A stretch of DNA of 64,000 bases from Microbacterium sp. SY138 (lineage in GTDB: Bacteria; Actinomycetota; Actinomycetes; Actinomycetales; Microbacteriaceae). Under the pieces are notes generated by a model, which made no database searches, was not told the DNA's origin, and saw only the letters and a program-made list of their open reading frames with translations. Shown here piece by piece: positions 1 through 8,806 of the stretch. Position 1 is the first letter of the stretch, and the number at the start of each line of letters is the position of its first letter. Where the stretch lies: assembly GCF_039729145.1 (NCBI RefSeq), contig NZ_CP155793.1, positions 3,534,001 through 3,598,000 of the forward strand, read 5' to 3'. A program made the translations under genes and the position numbers.

Positions 1-1320
1 CTGCGAGTTGTACGTGTCCATGGAGGGGAAGTGCGTGAACACCTGCGAGCCGTCGATGCCCTCCCAGAGGAACGAGTGGTGTGGGAAGACGTTCTGCTGG
101 TTCCACGAGATCTTCTGCGTGAAGAACCACTCGAAACCGGCACGGCGCATCAGCTGCGGCAGGGCGGGCGAGTAGCCGAAGCTGTCCGGCAGCCAGACCC
201 CCTTCGAGCGGATGCCGAACTCGCGCTCGAAGAACCGCTGCCCGTGCGAGAACTGCCGCACGAGCGATTCGCCGGTCGGCATCACGGTGTCGGACTCGAC
301 CCACATGCCGCCCAGCGGCAGGAATCGCCCGGAGGCGACAGCGGCCTTGACCCGCTCCCACACCTCGGGGCGGTGCTCCTTGATCCAGGCGTACTGCTGC
401 GCGCTGGACATGCCGTACTGGAACTCGGGCTGCTCGTCGATGAGCGTCGTCATCGACGAGGTCGTGCGTGCGACCTTTCGGATCGTCTCGCGCACCGGCC
501 ACAGCCAGGCCGAGTCGATGTGCGCGTGCCCGACGGCCGAGATGCGGTGCGCACTCGCCTCGGCCCGAGCGGCCAGCACCTCGGCGAGGCGGGCGCGGGC
601 GTCGGGAGCGGTCTGCACGATGTGCTGCAGATCGAGCACGTCGAGGGCATCGTCCATGGCCTGCAGGATGCGCATGCGGCGGGGCGACGTCGCCGGCAGC
701 TCGGCCTGCAGCTCGAACAGCACCTCGAGGTCGAGGGACAGGTCGAAGACCTCCTGCTCGAACACGGCCAGGTCCATCCGCCGCGCGCGGTAGAGCGGCT
801 CCTTCGAGGAGGTGAGGATGTCGCCCTCCTGCGTGGGCAGGAAGGGGTGGTAGTCGAGGAGCACCGGGTTGGACGCGGCCTCGAGGTACAGCTCGACGGG
901 CTCATCTCCCGCAGCCGTCTCGGCGATCGGAACCCACTGGTTGCGCGGATTGATGCTCTTCACGGGAATCGGGTCGCCGTCCGCGCCACCCGGGCGATAG
1001 GCCAGGGCCTCGCATTGGAAACCGGTCATGTTCACGTCGAAGCCGAGGTCGATGAGAGCTTCGACACGCCGCCCCGCCCATTCGGACGGCACCAGACCGG
1101 TGAGCTTGAACCACGTGGTGCCCCACGCGGGACCCCAGGGAGCGCCGACAGCGCCGGGCGCGTAGTCGAGGGCGAGTCCCTCCGCGGGCGCGATCGGCTC
1201 GCCGGGCAGCTCGTGGATCTCGACGTCCAACGGCACGGAGGCCGAGTGGATCGCCGGGCGGATGCGCTCTTCGAGTACGCGCTTGACGCGGCCGACGGTG
1301 AGCGAGGTGTCGTCATGCAT
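1..1320 (-). CDS. GH38 alpha-mannosidase, N-terminal 440 residues (runs off the window)
   Basis: The reverse strand reads open from an ATG at 1320 to the window edge. About residues 265-269 read GHAHID followed by SAWLW, the zinc-binding HxD of family GH38, and WLPDSFGYS puts the likely nucleophile at D379. Roughly 260 residues of a non-catalytic N-terminal domain come first, as in bacterial GH38 enzymes of about 1000 residues; the C-terminal half lies outside the window. No signal peptide is visible, so it should act in the cytoplasm, where GH38 enzymes remove alpha-1,3- or alpha-1,6-linked mannose. The start lies within the last codons of the GH20 gene (8-base overlap ATGCATGA), so the two are probably translationally coupled. 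Confidence 0.9.
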   Translation of the reverse strand, partial: MHDDTSLTVGRVKRVLEERIRPAIHSASVPLDVEIHELPGEPIAPAEGLALDYAPGAVGAPWGPAWGTTWFKLTGLVPSEWAGRRVEALIDLGFDVNMTGFQCEALAYRPGGADGDPIPVKSINPRNQWVPIAETAAGDEPVELYLEAASNPVLLDYHPFLPTQEGDILTSSKEPLYRARRMDLAVFEQEVFDLSLDLEVLFELQAELPATSPRRMRILQAMDDALDVLDLQHIVQTAPDARARLAEVLAARAEASAHRISAVGHAHIDSAWLWPVRETIRKVARTTSSMTTLIDEQPEFQYGMSSAQQYAWIKEHRPEVWERVKAAVASGRFLPLGGMWVESDTVMPTGESLVRQFSHGQRFFEREFGIRSKGVWLPDSFGYSPALPQLMRRAGFEWFFTQKISWNQQNVFPHHSFLWEGIDGSQVFTHFPSMDTYNSQ

Positions 1321-1340
1321 GGGTGGATCTCCGGGCTCGA
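1302..1340. repeat. 39-bp direct repeat, copy 1 (start region of the GH38 gene)
   Basis: This stretch matches 2884-2922 with two mismatches. It carries the ribosome-binding sequence (GGAGAT on the reverse strand), the ATG and the first six to seven codons (MHDDTSL) of the GH38 gene. Because it lies at the 3' end of the GH20 gene, it also encodes the last residues of that protein. Confidence 0.9.
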
Positions 1341-2902
1341 AGGTGGGTGGTGGCGGTCGTGTGGCTGGTGGCGGTCGTGTGGCTGGTGGATGCGGTCGTG
1401 GTGACGGCAGTCGGGACACCGATCGCCGCATCGATCGCGCAGAAGTCGTCGTGCGAGAGCGAGCTCCCTCCGTTCCAGGCGCGCTCGGCCATGGCGCGAA
1501 GTGGTCGACGGATGCCGTCTGCGACCTCGACCGGCGTCTGCGCTGCGGCATCGTCCGACCAGACCGAGAACGACGCTCCGAGGAGCCGCTGCGGATAGGG
1601 CGGCCGGATCTCCTGCCGCGCCCCGCCAGGAAGAGACGGAAACAGCCCGGGATGCCAGTCGGCTTCCCAGATGCGCTCGCTCGTCGGGTAGAGGTAGCCC
1701 GCCTTCTCTCCGAGGACGTAGTAGAACAGCGCATCGTGGAAGTTCACCAGCGGATTGCCGGCTTCGATGCCCACCCCGAGGGACGGCATCTGCGCATGCC
1801 AGTTCGTCCACCAGGTCAGCACGATGTCGTGATCGAGGACGACTTCTCCACTACGCAGCATCCCGTCGTTCCAGACCCGGGGGGCGAGCCCCTTCGCACG
1901 GAGATGCACGGCGATCTCGTTCACGAAACCCGTCAGCAGGTCGAAACCGGTGCCGGATGGCCCATGCCGCTCTCGTGCCGCTTCTGCGAGCGCGGGGTAC
2001 TCGTCGATGCGGGCGAAGTCGACGAACTCGTCTCCGCCGAGGTGCCAGTTCGTGCTGTGCGGGAACACGGCGGCGACGTCGTCGATCAGCGCCGACGCGA
2101 AGTCGATGGACTCGGCACGGGTGATGTCGAGCGCATGGTCGGTGCACGGTCCGCCAGCTGCCGGCAGCCGATGCTCCGGGTGCACGGAGAGGGCGTGGCG
2201 GAGGTGCCCTGGCATGTCGAGCGAGGGCACGAGGTCGATGTGCAGGTCAGCGGCCGCGTCCGCCACGGCCGCTGCCTCCACGCGGGTGACGTGCGCGGGG
2301 GAGACGATCTCGGGGAAGGCTGTCGACCCGATGCGGAAACCCTCGTTGTCGGAGACGTGCCACTGGAACGTCGTGATCCCGACGTCGGCGAGCGCGTGCA
2401 GCAGTGCGATGATCCACGAGGCAGCAAAGTAGCGGCGGGCGGCGTCGAGGTGGAAGCCCCGTTCCGCCACCACAGGGACCGATGACACCCGCCCCTTCGG
2501 CACCCGCCCCTGCGCGCGCAGGTTGTGCAGCAGCTGTCGCGTCGCCCGGAACGCTCCGGCGGCTCCGGCCGCCCGCACGTCGATGTCGGCGTCGACGTCG
2601 ATCTCGAACGACTCGCTGTCGCCGGCCGTGTCGCCGTCGCCGTCGGCGTCCCCGCGCCGCAGCCGAATCACCGCGGCCTCGCCGCTCGGGATGCCGAGGG
2701 CTGCGAGCTCGCCCGACAGCCGTTCCGCCTCCCGCGCGTACTCGGGCTCCTCGGCGATGACCCGTACGGATGACGGGCGCCAGGCCCCGACCCTGAGCGC
2801 GAGGGTCGTCGGCTGCGGGATCGCCAGCCATCGCGCGATCTCCTCACCTCTTGCCGACTGCAGACGAGTGCCCACCTCGGCGAGCGACGTGTCGTCATGC
2901 AT
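1313..2902 (-). CDS. GH20 beta-N-acetylhexosaminidase
   Basis: 529 residues. RGFHLDAARRYF (about 148-159), WHVSDNEGFR (181-190) and HLGGDE (287-292) are GH20 signatures; D291-E292 are the substrate-assisting Asp and the acid/base Glu. A GH20b-like domain precedes the barrel and contains an odd acidic insert (DADGDGDTAGD, about 85-95). There is no signal peptide, so it is probably cytoplasmic; in this locus it would remove terminal GlcNAc from hybrid glycans or split chitobiose. The C-terminus is a Thr/His-rich tail (SHTTAT repeated) that ends inside the start region of the downstream GH38 gene. Two LacI-type operators lie 79 and 132 bases upstream. Confidence 0.92.
   Translation of the reverse strand: MHDDTSLAEVGTRLQSARGEEIARWLAIPQPTTLALRVGAWRPSSVRVIAEEPEYAREAERLSGELAALGIPSGEAAVIRLRRGDADGDGDTAGDSESFEIDVDADIDVRAAGAAGAFRATRQLLHNLRAQGRVPKGRVSSVPVVAERGFHLDAARRYFAASWIIALLHALADVGITTFQWHVSDNEGFRIGSTAFPEIVSPAHVTRVEAAAVADAAADLHIDLVPSLDMPGHLRHALSVHPEHRLPAAGGPCTDHALDITRAESIDFASALIDDVAAVFPHSTNWHLGGDEFVDFARIDEYPALAEAARERHGPSGTGFDLLTGFVNEIAVHLRAKGLAPRVWNDGMLRSGEVVLDHDIVLTWWTNWHAQMPSLGVGIEAGNPLVNFHDALFYYVLGEKAGYLYPTSERIWEADWHPGLFPSLPGGARQEIRPPYPQRLLGASFSVWSDDAAAQTPVEVADGIRRPLRAMAERAWNGGSSLSHDDFCAIDAAIGVPTAVTTTASTSHTTATSHTTATTHLRARRSTHA
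1349..1384. repeat. 18-bp tandem repeat in the 3' end of the GH20 gene
   Basis: Two perfect 18-base units (1349-1366, 1367-1384) and a degenerate third unit encode the SHTTAT repeat near the GH20 C-terminus. It looks like slippage-prone low-complexity sequence between the catalytic domain and the copied start region of the GH38 gene. Confidence 0.85.
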
Positions 2903-2922
2903 GGGGGGATCTCCGGGCTCGA
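2884..2922. repeat. 39-bp direct repeat, copy 2 (start region of the GH20 gene)
   Basis: Partner of 1302-1340, with two mismatches. It contains the ribosome-binding site, ATG and first codons (MHDDTSL) of the GH20 gene. This is probably the parental copy, since here it sits in a normal intergenic position. Confidence 0.9.
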
Positions 2923-2980
2923 CGGTGAGGGCTGATTCGGGTCTGCTGGTGATGCGCTGCGACTGATGCTATCTGGTGTA

Positions 2981-2994
2981 CTAAAGCGATCTAG
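2981..2994. promoter_or_regulatory. Predicted LacI-type operator 1 of the N-glycan regulon
   Basis: CTAAAGCGATCTAG: CTA and TAG half-sites around a central CG, as usual for LacI-family operators. It lies between the divergent GH20 and lacI-type genes. Read on the other strand it fits CTANAWCGCTTNAG, shared by five sites between 2981 and 13080. Confidence 0.7.
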
Positions 2995-3033
2995 TCGAAG
3001 AGTCTAAGGCACGTCGGCGCTTCTTTCCCGAGG

Positions 3034-3047
3034 CTAAACCGATCAAG
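3034..3047. promoter_or_regulatory. Predicted LacI-type operator 2, next to the regulator start
   Basis: CTAAACCGATCAAG, the weakest of the five related sites. It ends 14 bases before the start codon of the LacI-type gene at 3062, a position that would let the regulator control its own synthesis. Confidence 0.55.
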
Positions 3048-3061
3048 TAGGGTGAGGGACT

Positions 3062-4093
3062 ATGAGCCCGGCGAAACGCGTGACGATCGCCGATATCGCG
3101 CGCATGGCGGGGGTCTCCCCCGGTGCGGTGTCGTTCGCGCTGAACGGCCGCCCCGGCGTGAGCGACGAGACCAGGCATCGCATCCTCACGATCGTCGAGG
3201 AGAACGGCTGGCAGCCGAGCTCCGCGGCGCGGGCACTCGTCGGGGCCCGCGCGAACACGGTCGGATTCGCCCTCGCCCGCCCCGCCCGCTCCCTCGGCTC
3301 CGAGGCCTTCTTCACCGACCTGATCGCGGGCATCGAGTCGCGGCTGTCGGAGAGCAAGGTGAGCCTGCAGTTGCGACTGGTCGCCGACATCGCGGAGGAG
3401 ATGGAGGTGCACCGCCAGTGGCGCTCCTCCAACCAGGTCGACGGCTTCATCTTCATCGACCCCCGCGACGACGACCCGCGCATCGGACGCATCGAGGCCC
3501 TCGACGCGCGCGCCGTCATGATCGGGTCCGAGCCCTCCCCCGAAGGCTCGGTGCCGAGCGTCTGGATCGGCGACGACACGGTCGCCGAGACCCTCTTCTC
3601 CTACCTCGCCGCCCTCGGCCACGCCCGCATCGCCTACGTGGCCGGTCCGGCCGAACTCGAGCACACCCGACTGCGCGCCGAGGTGCTCGAGCGCATGACC
3701 GTCGACGGCCTCGAGGGCGAGGTCATCACGACCGACTTCTCCCCCGCCCGCGCCTCTGCCGTGACGCGGGCGCTGCTGTCGGGCCGGCAGCGTCCGACGG
3801 CGATCGTCTACGACAATGACGTGATGGCCGTCGCCGGCCTGCGCGTCGCGCAGGAGATGGGACGCGCGGTTCCGCGCGACGTCTCGCTCGCCTCGTTCGA
3901 CGACTCGGTGATCGCCGGTCTGATCAACCCCTCGATCACGGCGATGACGCGCGACACCTTCGAGCTCGGCGAACGCGCCGCCACTCTCCTGCTGCAGCAG
4001 ATCGAGGCGGGAGCCAACCTGCCCAGCGTCGAGGGTCCGACACCCGTGCTCACCGCGCGCGAGAGCACGGCCCCGCCCTCCCGCCTCGGGTGA
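3062..4093 (+). CDS. LacI-family transcriptional regulator of the N-glycan locus
   Basis: 343 residues, the usual LacI/GalR length. The N-terminus carries the helix-turn-helix (VTIADIARMAGVSPGAVSF, about 7-25) and hinge helix, followed by a periplasmic-binding-protein-like effector domain ending in the family's ITAM-type segment (about 300). It is transcribed away from the GH20/GH38 genes and converges with the GH5 gene, 7 bases apart. The identical palindromic sites before the GH20, GH5, transporter and Endo H-like genes make it the likely local repressor, presumably relieved by a glycan fragment. That assignment is inference. Confidence 0.93.
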   Translation: MSPAKRVTIADIARMAGVSPGAVSFALNGRPGVSDETRHRILTIVEENGWQPSSAARALVGARANTVGFALARPARSLGSEAFFTDLIAGIESRLSESKVSLQLRLVADIAEEMEVHRQWRSSNQVDGFIFIDPRDDDPRIGRIEALDARAVMIGSEPSPEGSVPSVWIGDDTVAETLFSYLAALGHARIAYVAGPAELEHTRLRAEVLERMTVDGLEGEVITTDFSPARASAVTRALLSGRQRPTAIVYDNDVMAVAGLRVAQEMGRAVPRDVSLASFDDSVIAGLINPSITAMTRDTFELGERAATLLLQQIEAGANLPSVEGPTPVLTARESTAPPSRLG

Positions 4094-4100
4094 GCCGCCC

Positions 4101-5414
<1,314 letters not shown>

Positions 5415-5460
5415 TCAGGCCTTTCGGACATGCCCTTCGGCGAGGGCGGATTTCGCACCA

Positions 5461-5474
5461 CTATAACGCTTGAG
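5461..5474. promoter_or_regulatory. Predicted LacI-type operator 3 (GH5 gene)
   Basis: CTATAACGCTTGAG fits CTANAWCGCTTNAG exactly. It lies 50 bases upstream of the reverse-strand GH5 gene, in the intergenic region shared with the sugar transporter operon. Confidence 0.7.
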
Positions 5475-5561
5475 CAACAGGTGATCCACCCTGCGATGCC
5501 GGTCACCGGTATTCCGTCGACGGACCGTCTTGACAGGGAGGGGATCGGATGGTTTCATCTG

Positions 5562-5575
5562 CTAAAGCGTTGTAG
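5562..5575. promoter_or_regulatory. Predicted LacI-type operator 4 (transporter operon)
   Basis: CTAAAGCGTTGTAG, whose complement fits the same consensus. It lies 68 bases upstream of the binding-protein gene and 88 bases from operator 3, so one regulator could control both divergent units. Confidence 0.7.
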
Positions 5576-5642
5576 TCCCCGGTGTGCGCAGGCCGCTGAT
5601 CCGGACGTCACGCGGATTCGCCCGCCTCGAGGAAGAAGCACG

Positions 5643-6944
5643 ATGAAAGTTCCCACACGCATTGTCGCTCTGGCAGCATTCAGCATCGGCGTTCTGGCGC
5701 TGACGAGTTGCACGGGAGGCGGGGGCTCTTCCGGCGCCTCGGGCCCCATCGACACCTCGGGCGAGCTCAGCGGCACGATCCAGTTCCAGACATGGTCGCT
5801 CAAGAACGAGAAGTTCACTCCCTATTTCGAAAACCTGATCGATGCCTTCGAGAAGGAGCACCCCGACGTCACCGTCGAGTGGCTCGACCAGCCGGGCGAC
5901 GGCTACCAGGACAAGATCCTGAGCCAGGCGAACGCCGACACTCTTCCGGACGTGCTGAACCTCCCGCCCGACATCGCCTACCCGCTGGTGGCGGCGGGCA
6001 AGCTGGTCGACCTGGAGACCGCCGACCCCGACCTGAAGTCGGGCTACAACACCGGCGCCTGGGAGGCCTACAGCCAGTACCCCGGCATGGAAGGCACCTA
6101 CGGGCTGCCGTGGTACCTCTCCAGCGACGCGTCCTGGTGGAACCTCGCCCAGCTCGCTCCCTTCGGCGTCACCCAGGAGAACCTCCCGACCACCGTCGAC
6201 GAACTCCTCACGCTCGCGAAGGACGTGGCGACGGAGTCCGGCGGAAAGGTGCAGCTCCTCTCCTCCATCCCGGCGCTGGACACCTTCACTGCCGCCGGCA
6301 TGGAGGTCATCAACGACAAGGGCGAGTTCGACTTCAACACCGACGAGGCCGCCGCGATCATCGACAAGTACGCCGACGCGTACGCGGCGGGCGCGATGCC
6401 CGCCGAGGCGTTGACCGGCGACTACGGCGGGAATGCGGAGGCGTACATCCAGGAGAAGGTCGCCTTCACGACCGGCGGCACCGGTTTCACGACCGATCTG
6501 CAGAAGGACGCACCGGCACTGCTCGAGAGCACGGTGGCCACGCCGCGGCTCGGCATCGCGCCCCTGTACGTGCAGGGCCTCAACGTCTCGGCCGACTCCG
6601 ACAACAAGGAAGCCGCACTCGCATTCGCGGAGTTCGCGACGAACCAGGAGAACCAGGTGGCCTTCTCGTCGCTCGCCGTCGGCACCGCCCCCGGCACCGC
6701 CGAAGGCGGCGACGAGGTCGTCGACAACATCGCCTCCACCGTCACCGACGAGAAGCAGCTCTCGGCGATCGATACCGTCTTCGGCGCGATGAAGGACGCC
6801 AAGGCGCTGCCGTTCCAGTGGACCTCCGACATGGCCACCTACATGACCCAGCAGATCGCCCTCGCCGTCAACGGCGAGGCGGACTCCAAGGCCCAGCTCG
6901 ACAAGATCGTCGAGTACGCCAACGCCAACCGCGTGGACAAGTAA
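5643..6944 (+). CDS. ABC transporter sugar-binding lipoprotein (N-glycan locus)
   Basis: 433 residues. The ATG at 5643 is chosen because it gives a proper lipoprotein signal (LALTSC, lipidated C23) and follows a purine-rich ribosome-binding sequence; the same frame is open far upstream but has no coding character. The mature protein is a family 1 extracellular solute-binding protein (ITVEW- and IAYPL-type segments, Trp/Tyr-rich cleft). It heads an operon with two permeases and the GH92 gene and probably binds the oligosaccharide released by the Endo H-like enzyme. It sits outside the membrane, anchored by lipid. Confidence 0.93.
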   Translation: MKVPTRIVALAAFSIGVLALTSCTGGGGSSGASGPIDTSGELSGTIQFQTWSLKNEKFTPYFENLIDAFEKEHPDVTVEWLDQPGDGYQDKILSQANADTLPDVLNLPPDIAYPLVAAGKLVDLETADPDLKSGYNTGAWEAYSQYPGMEGTYGLPWYLSSDASWWNLAQLAPFGVTQENLPTTVDELLTLAKDVATESGGKVQLLSSIPALDTFTAAGMEVINDKGEFDFNTDEAAAIIDKYADAYAAGAMPAEALTGDYGGNAEAYIQEKVAFTTGGTGFTTDLQKDAPALLESTVATPRLGIAPLYVQGLNVSADSDNKEAALAFAEFATNQENQVAFSSLAVGTAPGTAEGGDEVVDNIASTVTDEKQLSAIDTVFGAMKDAKALPFQWTSDMATYMTQQIALAVNGEADSKAQLDKIVEYANANRVDK

Positions 6945-6947
6945 GCC

Positions 6948-7874
6948 ATGCGTGCGAACACCGGCATCCGGGCCGGCAGGAAGACGATGAGAACCCATCG
7001 GTGGTTCACACCCTGGCTGCTCCTCGGGCCCGCCGTCGCCTGGGTGCTGGTGTTCGCGCTCTGGCCCTTCCTGAACACGGTCTTCCTCAGCTTCACCGAT
7101 GCCCGGCCGCTGCGGAACCCCGAGTTCGTGGGCGGGGCGAACTACGAGCGCATGTTCGGCGACGAGATGTTCTGGAACGCCCTGACGACGTGCCTCATCT
7201 ACGTCGTCGTGTGCGTGCCGCTGCTCACGATCCTCCCGCTGCTGCTGGCGCTGCTCGTGCAGAAGAAGCTCCCCGGCATCTCGTTCTTCCGCACCACCTT
7301 CTACTTCCCTGTGATCGCCTCGGTGGTCGTGGTCGCCCTCATCTGGACCTGGCTGTTCGACAGCCGTGGCATCATCAACCAGACGCTCGAGTTCCTCGGG
7401 CTGATCGACAAGCCGATGGCGTTCCTCGTCGACCGCTGGCTGCTGCTCGGCTGCGCCATCCTGCTCACGGTCTGGAAGGGCCTGGGCTACTACATGGTCG
7501 TGTACCTCGCGGCGCTCGGGAACGTCGGCAAGGAGCTGCACGAGGCCGCGATGCTCGACGGCGCCGGCTCGTTCCGCCGGTTCCTGTCCGTCACCATCCC
7601 CTCCGTGCGCGGCGCGATGCTGCTCATCTCGGTGCTCATCGCCGTGTCGGCGATGAGGGTCTTCGCCGAGCTCGACGTGCTGTCCAAGAGCACGGGCGGT
7701 CCCGGCGGATACGACATGTCGCTCGTGATGCTCATCCGTCAGGTGGGATCCGGTCTCAACGGGAACATCGGGTACGCCTCCGCCATCAGCGTGGCGCTGT
7801 TCCTGCTCACCCTCATCCCGCTCGTCGCGATCGCCGTCATGAATCGCGAGAAGAAGGCGAAGGTCTCCGCATGA
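6948..7874 (+). CDS. ABC sugar permease, MalF/UgpA type
   Basis: 308 residues with six predicted membrane helices. The EAA loop (EAAMLDGAGSFRRF, about 199-212), which contacts the ATPase, marks a binding-protein-dependent carbohydrate permease. It starts 3 bases after the binding-protein stop and its own stop overlaps the next start (ATGA). No ATP-binding subunit is encoded nearby; actinobacterial sugar importers usually share a distant MsiK-type ATPase. Confidence 0.93.
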   Translation: MRANTGIRAGRKTMRTHRWFTPWLLLGPAVAWVLVFALWPFLNTVFLSFTDARPLRNPEFVGGANYERMFGDEMFWNALTTCLIYVVVCVPLLTILPLLLALLVQKKLPGISFFRTTFYFPVIASVVVVALIWTWLFDSRGIINQTLEFLGLIDKPMAFLVDRWLLLGCAILLTVWKGLGYYMVVYLAALGNVGKELHEAAMLDGAGSFRRFLSVTIPSVRGAMLLISVLIAVSAMRVFAELDVLSKSTGGPGGYDMSLVMLIRQVGSGLNGNIGYASAISVALFLLTLIPLVAIAVMNREKKAKVSA

Positions 7875-8806
7875 GCACGCTCACGCCACCCCGTTCAGCG
7901 GAAGACGTCCGCGCCTCCGAGGAGCCGGCTGCACCGACCCGCGAGCGCATGTTCCGCCGCCGCGGCTCCGGCGACTTCAGCAAGCCGACCCTCGGCGGGC
8001 TGATCGGCCGATACGCGCTCCTCCTCTTCGTCCTCGTGATCGTCATCGGGCCGTTCCTCTGGCAGCTGTCGACCTCGTTCAAGGGCGCCCAGGAGAACAT
8101 CTACTCCTTCCCGCCCGAGCTCATCCCGCGCGAGCCGACCCTGCAGAACTACACCAGGGTCGCCGACATCGTCCCGGTGTACCTGTACGCCTGGCACTCG
8201 CTGCTCGTCTCGGTCGGCACGGTCATCAGCAACGTGGTCCTGGCCACCTTCGCGGGCTACGCGCTGGGCTGCATGCGGTTCCGCGGCAAGTGGATCGTCA
8301 TGGGGATCCTGCTCTCGACGCTGCTCTTCCCCGGCGAGGTCACGGTGACGAGCAACTTCCTCACGATCCGCGCCCTGGGCCTGGCCGACACCCTCTGGGG
8401 CGTCTTCCTCCCCGGCGCGATCAGCGCGATGAACGTGCTGTTGATCGCCACCGCCTGCCGCATGATCCCGAAGGACGTGCTGGATGCGGCGACCGTCGAC
8501 GGTGCGACGACCTGGCAGCGCATCCGGCACATCGTGTGGCCGAACATCCGCGGCATGGTCTCGGTGGTCGCGATCTTCGCCTTCATCGGCGCCTGGGACG
8601 ACTACCTCTGGCCGCTGATCGTGCTGTCCGACCCGTCGAAGTACACGCTGACGGTCGGGATGGCCTACCTGAACAGCAGCTTCTCGGTCGACCCGCGTCT
8701 GATCGCGGCCGGCACCATGATCGCTCTCGTGCCGATCGTCATCATGTTCTCGTTCACGCAGCGGTTCTTCTTCAAGGGCGTGCAGGAGGGCGCGATCAAG
8801 GGGTGA
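7871..8806 (+). CDS. ABC sugar permease, MalG/UgpE type
   Basis: 311 residues: a cytoplasmic N-terminus of about 45 residues, six membrane helices and the EAA loop DAATVDGATTWQRI. It pairs with the preceding permease, with which it overlaps by 4 bases, and its stop overlaps the GTG start of the GH92 gene (GTGA at 8803-8806). This tight coupling ties import directly to the first intracellular mannosidase. Confidence 0.93.
   Translation: MSTLTPPRSAEDVRASEEPAAPTRERMFRRRGSGDFSKPTLGGLIGRYALLLFVLVIVIGPFLWQLSTSFKGAQENIYSFPPELIPREPTLQNYTRVADIVPVYLYAWHSLLVSVGTVISNVVLATFAGYALGCMRFRGKWIVMGILLSTLLFPGEVTVTSNFLTIRALGLADTLWGVFLPGAISAMNVLLIATACRMIPKDVLDAATVDGATTWQRIRHIVWPNIRGMVSVVAIFAFIGAWDDYLWPLIVLSDPSKYTLTVGMAYLNSSFSVDPRLIAAGTMIALVPIVIMFSFTQRFFFKGVQEGAIKG

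Noticed and set aside
31-1404. A 457-codon forward frame at the window start
   Set aside because: It is the shadow of the GH38 gene on the reverse strand, whose zinc and nucleophile motifs are unmistakable.
5562-7541. A 659-codon reverse-strand frame opposite the binding-protein and permease genes
   Set aside because: Composition is low complexity (His, Arg, Asp, Glu) with no motifs; the forward-strand genes have clear lipobox, EAA loops and membrane helices.
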